Origin: Lyngbya sp. HA4199-MV5
Lineage (GTDB): Bacteria > Cyanobacteriota > Cyanobacteriia > Leptolyngbyales > Leptolyngbyaceae
Length of the DNA stretch: 64,000 nt
Direction of reading: 5' to 3'
Assembly (NCBI GenBank): GCA_019359375.1
Contig: JAHHHL010000016.1
Location: 1-64,000 of the forward strand
The position numbers and the translations under genes are program-made. The notes under the pieces are model-generated. The model was not told the origin of the DNA, did no database searches, and saw nothing but the letters and a program-made list of their open reading frames with translations. Shown piece after piece: positions 1 to 5,950 of the stretch; within the stretch, counting starts at the first letter, position 1, and the number at the start of each line of letters is the position of its first letter.

Positions 1-52
1 GGTCTTCGATTTGAGCGGGGGGCAGGGTTTTCCGTTGGTCTGAATACTCCAT
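1..52 (-). CDS. 5' end of an unidentified gene, cut by the window edge
   Basis: An ATG at 50-52 (minus strand) opens a frame starting MEYSDQRKTLPPAQ that stays open to the window edge. A purine-rich AAGGGACG lies a few bases upstream and could be its ribosome binding site. Only 17 residues are visible, so no family can be named. The IS630 element follows about 220 bp away. Confidence 0.3.
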   Translation of the reverse strand, partial: MEYSDQRKTLPPAQIED

Positions 53-272
53 GCTGCTCGTCCCTTGTTACTCGAAAAGGAACTTCCACTCTACTCGATT
101 CGGTAGTCTCTTTTATAGGAACCGCCTTACCTGGTTTGTAACGTCTGAAACATCAATACTGAGCAACGATTCCAGATCGCCAGTCTATGATCCGACGTAG
201 CAGCTCTTATGGGAAGTGCGATCGCAACCTCATCGTACACATCTACGATCGCTTGAACCCCTGCCACCGTTA

Positions 273-1415
273 TACCAATTCTTTAAAGACCAGCTACAGA
301 TAGTGCGTCCAGAATAGAGCGCCAACCGACAATGGAGGCAATCACCGCTTGGGTCATCGCTTCTAACCGGGCGTGCATCAACAACCGCAACTCATCGAGA
401 TCCTTCGGCAGTTGCCACCGCAGTCCCAACTTGAAATGCTGCCATACGCGCTCAATGGGATTGGTTTCGGGAGCGTGTGATGGTTGAAACAGCAAGATGA
501 TGTTGTGCGGCAGCTTTAACCGTTTGGCTTTGTGAGCACCCGCTTGATCCAGTTGGATGATCAGAATACAGTCTTTGTACTGCTCACTCACCAAGTCCAG
601 AAACACCTGGAAACACTCGCTGTTGAGGTGTGTGAACTCGTAGAAAAAATGGTCTCCCGTAGCCGGTTCCACGATGCCGTAAAGATAGGTCGCCTTAAAC
701 TGCCACTGCACTTTGCCTTGGGGCTTCACACCCTTGGCGGTGATCTTACGTCCACTGATCGTCTTCAGTCCAATCCGGGTCTCATCCTCGCAGAAGTAAC
801 GCACTTGCCCTTGCAGTCCCAGCACGGTGACGGCGTACCAAGCTAACAGCGCGAGGTTCTCGGCGAGTTTTTTTATATGCCTCGACACGCGCATCGGTGT
901 TAGCCACACTGACCGGACGAGCTACTTTCGGTGAGGCTTTAAGTCGGTAATGCACCAACTGATGCACGGTTTTGTAGGGAGCACTGATGCCGAGTTGACT
1001 CTCTAACCACTGGCAGATCGCGCCATAGCTCTCGAAGCCCTCAGGTTGGTGTAAGCGTTTGTTGAGCGCCTCTTGTGCCCATTGAGGAATGCTCTGTTGT
1101 CGCCCGGTGCGGGGTTTGTGTGCTAGAAGTGCCTCTAACCCACCTTGGCGGTAAAGACGCAACCACTCCTGCACTGTGACGCGGTGACGACCCAGTAAGG
1201 TGGCAGCGGACTGGATGGTGGTGGCTTGCTTCGTTTGCAGCAGATACAACAGTTGAAGCCGTTCTTTGTCGGAAGCGGTCTTTTGCGTTCTAAGCCGTTG
1301 CTTCAGGTCGGCTTCCGTTTCGGTGATCTTGAGTTTGTAAACGCCTGCCATATCTGCTGCTTGAACCCAACAGCTACTTTATACCATCTGTAGCCTAACC
1401 TTGAGGAATTGGTAT
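273..1415 (-). mobile_element. IS630-family insertion sequence
   Basis: Imperfect terminal inverted repeats bound the element. The left end reads TACCAATTC and then CTACAGATAGTG at 294-305. The reverse complement of the right end reads ATACCAATTC and then CTACAGATGGTA. A TA dinucleotide flanks each side (271-272 and 1416-1417), matching the TA target preference of IS630/Tc1-mariner elements. The single transposase gene is minus strand and split over two frames. The end positions are good to one or two bases. The element lies 48 bp beyond the stop codon of the integron-integrase remnant. Confidence 0.85.
283..1351 (-). CDS. IS630-family transposase, made by frameshift
   Basis: DDE transposase that would cut and paste the surrounding element. 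The upstream frame (1351 down to 782) holds the N-terminal helix-turn-helix region with a typical HRVTVQEWLRLYRQGG stretch. The second frame (909 down to 283) holds the catalytic core: the first Asp in CEDETRIGL, the second in IIQLDQAGAHK, and the final Glu in PETNPIERVW. The frames meet at a run of seven A residues (868-874 read on the minus strand). Joining them needs a shift equivalent to +1, giving VEAYKK followed by LAENLALL. Slippage at A-runs is common in this family, so the gene is probably intact and functional rather than mutated. It has no accessory genes. Confidence 0.85.
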
Positions 1416-1463
1416 TACAGACCAGTTTCTCTAGTCAGCAAAACTATCCTGACTACGATCTCA

Positions 1464-1592
1464 TCACCCATCCAATGGACTTTTCACACCTCGCCCACCT
1501 CGATTGATGACGTGGATATACACCATTGTCGTCTTGACATCTTTATGCCCCAGCAATTCCTGCACCGTGCAAATATCGTAACCATCTTCTAG
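1464..1592 (-). pseudogene. intI: integron integrase (IntI), C-terminal remnant
   Basis: Read on the minus strand from CTA at 1590-1592 to TGA at 1464-1466, the frame encodes [28 protein letters not shown] and then [13 protein letters not shown]. This is the C-terminus of an integron-type tyrosine recombinase. LGH carries the late catalytic His region, MVYIHV carries the Tyr nucleophile, and the GGxGVxSPLD ending is typical of IntI. The N-terminal part (roughly 280 residues in intact members) is missing. Just upstream (1593-1620) the sequence still hints at the FRHSFATHL segment but contains a stop and small deletions. Orientation is classic: the integrase points away from the cassette array, which begins to the right. 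The remnant cannot be catalytic. Confidence 0.85.
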
Positions 1593-1727
1593 CCTGCATT
1601 ATTCATGACGACTTTGGAAAAGCTCGGAAAGACCTGCTATGAAGTCAACCTGGCGATTTGCCTAAAAAACAGTCTTTTTTGAGGTGTCTCTGCCATCAAC
1701 GTTCCAGCAGTTGGTGAATAATCCAGG

Positions 1728-1857
1728 CTAGGGCGCATTATCAATCCAGCTTGAAAGCTTGTGGTATCAGCATTGTCGCGCTCGTCCCAACAAACAAGCT
1801 AGGGGCTGAAACCCTTGCTGCAAGTGGTGTGTAGTCGTAATTGACGACAGCCCCTAG
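1728..1857. repeat. MITE-like repeat, copy A
   Basis: A 130-bp non-coding element seen again at 28760-28889 and 42133-42263, and in deleted form at 37574-37656. It starts CTAGGGCGCATTATCAAT and ends TTGACGACAGCCCCTAG, so its ends are imperfect inverted repeats. Internally CTAGGGGCTG (1799-1808) pairs perfectly with CAGCCCCTAG (1848-1857). This copy abuts a truncated purE start, so insertion here may have broken that gene. Confidence 0.75.
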
Positions 1858-1935
1858 TGGCTGAGCGATCGCGTCCTGCATGGTGGGCAAATCTGAATCA
1901 CTGCCCATAATAATACCGATGGGAGGAGAAGTCAT
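1858..1935 (-). pseudogene. purE: purE 5' fragment (N5-CAIR mutase), truncated
   Basis: The first residues, MTSPPIGIIMGSDSDLP followed by TMQDAIA, match the N-terminus of PurE, which interconverts carboxyaminoimidazole ribonucleotides in purine synthesis. GSDSD is the nucleotide-binding signature. The similarity stops near position 1864, where the frame reads into the adjacent MITE-like repeat. The rest of PurE (about 140 residues) is not found nearby on either strand. A functional copy must exist elsewhere in the genome. The fragment could be a leftover of a duplication or rearrangement. Confidence 0.7.
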
Positions 1936-2422
1936 AGAAAGGCTAAAGGATAAAGGCTAGGTTTTGAGTTAATTAGGACTAACGCAAAGATCTTGGACTT
2001 CTACGATGGGATCGGCTTTTATGGCTAAATTTTAACCAAAAGTCGAGGATCTAAACACTTTGCCTAAAACCTTGTAACAGAGTCAAGCGAGAATTCGGGT
2101 GCAGCTATCGGCGGCTCACCGCGATCGCACCGTAGTCTGTATGTCACTACCTTTCCGCGAGGAGGACGAAAATACAGCACCCTTTAGTACTTTGCTTGTC
2201 TCCATAGGAAATATGAAAATATACGAAACGATCCTGTTTATCCACTCTCAGGAGCGTATTGTGCAGAAGAATTCTACCTAAACACCAAATTTGGGGTGTT
2301 ATGCCGAATCATTCTGCCTATCCACCCACTATGGGATCTTAGGCGGAACCTTTCCGCCTACTAATAGTTGAGCTGCCTTGTATTAACTGTTAGCGCTTGG
2401 GAACACTACAGAGTAACCGGCA
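1936..2422. other. spacer between purE fragment and first attC
   Basis: No convincing gene is present. Two small palindromes stand out: AACACC/GGTGTT around 2281-2300, and AGGCGGAA-CCT-TTCCGCCT at 2341-2359. The string TTGGGGTG at 2291 is complementary to the R'' core of the first attC, so an older gene-less cassette may start here. In an intact integron the attI site and the missing integrase 5' half would lie in this stretch. Neither can be recognised. Confidence 0.5.
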
Positions 2423-2508
2423 CCCCAACTCTACGTTGGAGCCGACGAACACCGTTAGCCCGACGACGCGATCTAAGCGGCGTTCGCGGCTCAACTTCGT
2501 TGTTCGAC
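2423..2508 (+). other. integron attC site 1
   Basis: The canonical attC layout is visible: R'' CCCCAAC (2423-2429), a 5-nt spacer, then GTT-G-GAGCCG (2435-2444). On the other arm CGGCTC-AAC (2487-2495) is followed by a 6-nt spacer and R' GTTCGAC (2502-2508). The inner arms pair perfectly except for one extrahelical G at 2438, the feature that orients attC recombination. R'' and R' differ in sequence, as expected when R' belongs to the next cassette: it matches the GTCGAAC core at 3418 exactly. Confidence 0.85.
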
Positions 2509-2612
2509 TGCTTTAAGTTATCGGTGAGGACTGTGGCTAAAACTTGTCTGCCCGATTTTAAAGCCCTGGACATCAAGTATCTTTGATAAGACAGTTTATC
2601 TAGACCATCTTC

Positions 2613-3443
2613 ATGTTGTTTGATTTTCATCTCTGCCCGCTAGAAGAAGTGAAACCGTGGGGCAAGCCTCCTGATTTGAGCTTGTCGTGGTTCGGTTTCA
2701 CAGAAGGTTTTTACCGCTTACAGGTCGGTTTAGAGTTCTTGCTGAATTATTCTGACGAAATGGTTAATTATTGGGCTAAACAATTTCCTAGCGTCTACGG
2801 TGGCTCGTTTGTTGATTATTACGTAGTGCGGCTGTGGGAAGATCTTCTCGATATGCTTTCTGATGTGCTTGAGCCGATGCCAAGTAAGCTTTCCAGCTTT
2901 TTTGAGAAAGACCAAAAAGCTTGGTTTCAGTGGGAGAGCGATTTATTAAATTGGGTCGATAATCAACCTGATGAAGATAAAGCATTAGAGATGTTTGAAC
3001 TTGCAGTCTCGTGGCAACGTGTTCGCCGCCTGGATGCCGCCTATCTTCAAAACTCACCTAGAATCTGGATATGGTCTACGGAAGAATCGGTCATCATCAG
3101 TTGGGACAACACAGACATTGTATTGGAAGGTATTCAAGTTTGGTCAGCAACACAAGGGCACTACTATATCAAGCGAGATAAGTTTTTGGATGAAGTTCGT
3201 GCCTTTCACAATAAGCTAATGAGTGAGATGGCTGAGCGTGTCGAAAGTGTTTGCGCTCATTGGTGTCGGACAGAAATCCATGTAGACACTGGACATCTGA
3301 GACATGAGCAACAAGACCGAAAAAGGTGGCTTGATCTCGCTCTGAAAAAGTCACCCTCTGTAGACTGGGACGATGTGCTGGCTGCCACTAAAATGATGTC
3401 GGCTAATATGCCAAGCAGTCGAACACTACGTTGGAGCGGATAG
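2613..3443 (+). CDS. cassette-borne DUF5984-like protein
   Basis: A 276-residue soluble protein encoded in the first complete integron cassette (2503-3497). It begins MLFDFHLCPLEEVKPWG, followed by the aromatic-rich stretch LSLSWFGFTEGFY. This resembles the DUF5984 family, whose function is unknown to me. No signal peptide, membrane segment or catalytic motif is visible. The stop codon (TAG at 3441-3443) lies inside attC site 2, so the last seven residues, ending RTLRWSG, are encoded by the recombination site. This overlap is common in gene cassettes. A long leader (110 bp) separates the cassette start from the ATG, so the gene may carry its own promoter. Base use is less HIP1-rich than its neighbours, consistent with acquired DNA. 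Confidence 0.75.
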   Translation: MLFDFHLCPLEEVKPWGKPPDLSLSWFGFTEGFYRLQVGLEFLLNYSDEMVNYWAKQFPSVYGGSFVDYYVVRLWEDLLDMLSDVLEPMPSKLSSFFEKDQKAWFQWESDLLNWVDNQPDEDKALEMFELAVSWQRVRRLDAAYLQNSPRIWIWSTEESVIISWDNTDIVLEGIQVWSATQGHYYIKRDKFLDEVRAFHNKLMSEMAERVESVCAHWCRTEIHVDTGHLRHEQQDRKRWLDLALKKSPSVDWDDVLAATKMMSANMPSSRTLRWSG

Positions 3444-3504
3444 CATAAAGATCTCGGTGTTGAGTTTAGAGTGATCTGCTACCGCTCAACTCTGCCGTTA
3501 TGCC
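3418..3504 (+). other. integron attC site 2
   Basis: R'' GTCGAAC (3418-3424), 5-nt spacer ACTAC, GTT-G-GAGCGG (3430-3439), central region, CCGCTC-AAC (3482-3490), 6-nt spacer TCTGCC, R' GTTATGCC (3497-3504). The inner arms pair perfectly around an extrahelical G at 3433, exactly as in site 1. R'' matches the R' at the left end of its own cassette (2502-2508). R' matches the R'' of site 3. These are the boundary rules of integron cassettes. Confidence 0.88.
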
Positions 3505-3538
3505 GCAGGGCACCAGTAGTGTGGAGGAGTGTGGAGGA

Positions 3539-3853
3539 ATGAAGTTCCCTATCAGTATCAGATTGCTCAATGTACTTGGCGGTACTTTATTTGCTTGTGG
3601 TTCTTTGTTGTTTATACAGTCCGTTGTAGTAGCCGTAGGAAATCAGGTACAAGCTACTGTAAATACAGCATCGCTTATAGTAGCTGGCAATACACCAGGT
3701 CGTCTTACTCCAAGCGACATCAAGGAGAGATCGGCTCTTTCAAAGGAAATGGTGAATCTCTCAGCAGATATGTTTTCGCAGCAACAATTGTTCTTCGCTC
3801 AAGCTGTAATAGGGACTGGACTTGTATGTCTGCGTGAAAAAAGCCGTGAGTAG
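3539..3853 (+). CDS. small two-helix membrane protein in cassette 2
   Basis: A 104-residue protein. The ATG at 3539 is chosen because GTGGAGGA lies directly upstream as a strong ribosome binding site. Residues about 8-35 (LLNVLGGTLFACGSLLFIQS and onward) form one hydrophobic segment. A second, weaker segment near the C-terminus contains AQAVIGTGLVCL. The part between is polar and probably faces one side of the membrane. I recognise no family. It is the first gene of the second cassette, starting about 40 bp after the cassette boundary, which is the usual position for a cassette gene. Confidence 0.65.
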   Translation: MKFPISIRLLNVLGGTLFACGSLLFIQSVVVAVGNQVQATVNTASLIVAGNTPGRLTPSDIKERSALSKEMVNLSADMFSQQQLFFAQAVIGTGLVCLREKSRE

Positions 3854-3899
3854 TTTGTGTTGAGGCATCATGGGTAAAGCATAGTAGTATAAACATCCC

Positions 3900-4670
3900 A
3901 TGTATGACGACACTTGTCGGTTCCTTGCCGAGCACTTCTCCGCCGACTTTGCCAGTTGGCTGCTCGGAGAGCCTGTCACCCTGACAGAACTCCAACCCTC
4001 CGAACTCTCCCTCGACCCGATTCGAGCCGATGCCCTGATTTTCCTGGAATCGGACAAAGCCATTTTGCATATCGAGTTTCAAACACTCCCCAAAGAAAAT
4101 ATTCCGTTCCGTGTGCTGGATTACCGTGTCCGAGGTTATCGAAGAGATCCGACCAAACCAATGCGACAGGTCGTGATTTACCTGAAGCAGACCGGATCGG
4201 CGTTGGTTTACCAAACCAGCTTTACGATGGAACGCACTCACCATGAGTTTGAAGTGATTCGCCTGTGGGAGCAACCTGCATCACTCTTCCTGCAATACCC
4301 TGGGCTGATTCCTTTTGCGGTTCTGGGTCAAAGTGCGGATGCAGAGGAAACCTTGCGCCAAGCCGCTCAAAGGGTGGAGCAGATTGCAGACCCCGCGACG
4401 CAAGCGAATCTGATGGCAGCATCAGGGATTTTAGCTGGGTTAAAATTAGAAGACGAGATTATTTATCGCATACTACGGAGAGATATCATGCAGGAGTCTA
4501 CTGTTTATCGCTCTATTCAGAGAGAGGCTCAAGAAGAAAAAGCACGGACGATCGCCCTCAACCTGCTGCGGGGAGGCGTAAACATAAATCTCATTGCGTC
4601 TTCAACAGGTTTATCGATCGAGGAAGTCCAACAGCTTCAGCAACAGGTAGATAATCCTTCACAAAGTTGA
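3900..4670 (+). CDS. Rpn-family recombination-promoting nuclease / putative transposase
   Basis: A 256-residue protein of the PD-(D/E)XK superfamily. RADALIFLESDKAILHIEFQ near residues 42-62 supplies the active-site Asp and the ExQ element. A YRVRGYRRDP stretch follows. The C-terminal part, from LLRGGVNINLIASSTGLSIE, is a short regulator-like helical tail typical of the cyanobacterial Rpn/DUF4351-like group. Length is normal. Rpn proteins cut DNA and promote RecA-independent recombination in E. coli; here that is by family only. It is the second gene in cassette 2, ending 37 bp before attC site 3, and has an AT-rich leader that could hold a promoter. Confidence 0.8.
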   Translation: MYDDTCRFLAEHFSADFASWLLGEPVTLTELQPSELSLDPIRADALIFLESDKAILHIEFQTLPKENIPFRVLDYRVRGYRRDPTKPMRQVVIYLKQTGSALVYQTSFTMERTHHEFEVIRLWEQPASLFLQYPGLIPFAVLGQSADAEETLRQAAQRVEQIADPATQANLMAASGILAGLKLEDEIIYRILRRDIMQESTVYRSIQREAQEEKARTIALNLLRGGVNINLIASSTGLSIEEVQQLQQQVDNPSQS

Positions 4671-4707
4671 GTGGATCGATCCGACGGGAAGCTACTCGTG
4701 AAGACAC

Positions 4708-4797
4708 GGCATAACAATCCCGTTGCACACCGACCGTATGAAGTTGGTTGCTGAGTTCAAGAGGTTACTAGCGGCGGGTGAACGGGGTCGTTATGCC
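4708..4797 (+). other. integron attC site 3
   Basis: The outer cores GGCATAAC (4708-4715) and GTTATGCC (4790-4797) are perfectly complementary. Inside them GTT-G-CAC-A-CCG (4722-4732) pairs with CGG-GTG-AAC (4775-4783), leaving G4725 and A4729 extrahelical. The unpaired central loop is about 42 nt. The total length of 90 nt fits the attC range. The R'' core equals the start of cassette 2 (TTATGCC at 3498), so this site closes that cassette. I found no further attC to the right. Confidence 0.88.
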
Positions 4798-4827
4798 GCG
4801 ATCGGCACGGCTATTTCTGTTGATGCT

Positions 4828-4920
4828 TCAAACCGTCCAGTCTTCGATGAGTAACCCTAGCACCTTGCCAAAATCTCGATCATTACGGGTCAACAGAACT
4901 AAGCCATGAAACAGCGATCG
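4828..4920 (-). pseudogene. PIN-domain (VapC-type) toxin, C-terminal remnant
   Basis: The minus strand from about 4920 to TGA at 4828-4830 reads HGLVLLTRNDRDFGKVLG and then LLIEDWTV. This is the end of a PIN-domain ribonuclease: LLTRNDRDF carries the late acidic residue. The upstream part is gone. Instead the frame runs into a repeat (4930-4963) of the kind with inverted GGTTGGGT/ACCCAACA. It is a dead fragment. Confidence 0.6.
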
Positions 4921-4929
4921 CTGATCTTG

Positions 4930-4963
4930 TAGGTTGGGTGGAGCATTGCGAAACCCAACACAA
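4930..4963. repeat. GGTTGGGT...ACCCAAC interspersed repeat
   Basis: GTAGGTTGGGTGGAGC is followed by ATTGCGAAACCCAACAC. The ends are partly complementary (GTTGGGT / ACCCAAC). It looks like a short dispersed repeat and truncates the vapC remnant. Confidence 0.5.
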
Positions 4964-5030
4964 ATTCTGAAACTAGCGATCGACTGCCCAGGCTAAAATA
5001 AAGGGTGCAAGTCGCAGCGAGGTCAAACTC

Positions 5031-5330
5031 ATGGCAGTTTCTCCAGAAGAGAGGTTTCACCAACGACGACCCCGATATAGTAAAGAAGAATTTACCCAAC
5101 GGGGCAATGCCCTCTATGAATCCAAAATCCGGCTTCAGGTTGAGCCAAACCACCGGAACAAGATTGTGGCGATCGATATCGAGACGGGTGAGTTTGAGAT
5201 TGGCGATGATAGCTTGAGTGCAGCCGATCGGCTTTTCCAACGCCTTCCCGATGCTCAACCTTGGTGTGTTCGGATTGGCACTGGTCCGGTTCATCGTTTG
5301 GGATTTCATACCCCGGTAGAAGCACAATGA
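5031..5330 (+). CDS. conserved hypothetical protein paired with an aspartic protease
   Basis: A 99-residue soluble protein beginning MAVSPEERFHQRRPRYSKEE. It has a charged N-terminus and a beta-rich middle with VAIDIETGEFEIGDD. There is no signal or membrane segment. Its TGA overlaps the ATG of the following protease-like gene by four bases (ATGA), so the two are translationally coupled. I know such pairs from cyanobacteria but not what they do. A toxin-antitoxin-like or processing module is possible. Confidence 0.7.
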   Translation: MAVSPEERFHQRRPRYSKEEFTQRGNALYESKIRLQVEPNHRNKIVAIDIETGEFEIGDDSLSAADRLFQRLPDAQPWCVRIGTGPVHRLGFHTPVEAQ

Positions 5331-5695
5331 TTTTTGGTTTTGTGCAGAATCGGGAGGCGGTTGTTCAGCTTGCCGTGATTGGCGATCAGCAAAAGAAGCA
5401 AGGGATTCGCGCCGTCATTGACACGGGCTTTACGGGAGGCTTGACGCTGCCATTAACCATAACTGCGGATCTAGCGTTGACTTGGTTTACACAGCAGGCG
5501 GGGTTTCTAGCTGATGGGAGTCGTAGAACATTTGATGTCTATCGTGGGACAGTCATCTGGGACGGTCAGCTTCGGGTGATTGAGATCAATGCCTCTGATA
5601 CGGCACCTTTAGTAGGAATGGCTTTACTGGAAGGGTTTGAACTCAGGGTACAAGCCTATGAAGGTGGCAGTGTGACAATCCTGCCGATCGCGTAG
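5327..5695 (+). CDS. clan AA (retropepsin-like) aspartic protease
   Basis: A 122-residue protein beginning MIFGFVQNREAVVQLAV. AVIDTGFTGGLTLP (about residues 29-42) contains the DTG catalytic triad of retropepsin-type proteases, and the later LVGMALLEGFELRV is the conserved hydrophobic-Gly element. At this size the enzyme would need to dimerise. The start is fixed by the ATGA overlap with the preceding gene. The last 72 bases overlap the 3' end of the convergent small gene. Confidence 0.8.
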   Translation: MIFGFVQNREAVVQLAVIGDQQKKQGIRAVIDTGFTGGLTLPLTITADLALTWFTQQAGFLADGSRRTFDVYRGTVIWDGQLRVIEINASDTAPLVGMALLEGFELRVQAYEGGSVTILPIA

Positions 5696-5905
5696 TTGCG
5701 GGGAGTCCACAAGAATAGACTCATCCCCTTGGCGAATCGCTCGCCCATACGCAAGAACCTCCTCAAACGCAGGTTCATCTTTGAAAGATCCTGTAATTTG
5801 TTGCAGCCAATTTGTCGGCTGAGAAGCCACAACCTGCTTTTGTAACTCCGCGATCGCTGCTTCTACTGCTGCAAGGCGTTCTTCTAAAGAAGTGTTAGAT
5901 GCCAT
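5624..5905 (-). CDS. small coiled-coil hypothetical protein
   Basis: A 93-residue protein whose N-terminus MASNTSLEERLAAVEAAI forms a short coiled coil continuing into AELQKQV. It is followed by NWLQQITGSFKDEPAFEE and an AYGRAIRQGD segment resembling small antitoxin-like proteins of cyanobacteria. The C-terminal 25 residues overlap the protease gene in antisense and look atypical, so the stop codon may have drifted downstream. Function unknown. Confidence 0.6.
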   Translation of the reverse strand: MASNTSLEERLAAVEAAIAELQKQVVASQPTNWLQQITGSFKDEPAFEEVLAYGRAIRQGDESILVDSPQLRDRQDCHTATFIGLYPEFKPFQ

Positions 5906-5950
5906 GTGAGTTTCCCCTCATTAATCGTTTTTGACTAGCACCACGCTTAA

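Noticed and set aside
2284-2305. A possible fourth attC with R' GTTATGCC at 2298
   Set aside because: No complementary GGCATAAC or GTT/AAC inner arms are present upstream; the local AACACC/GGTGTT palindrome explains the match.
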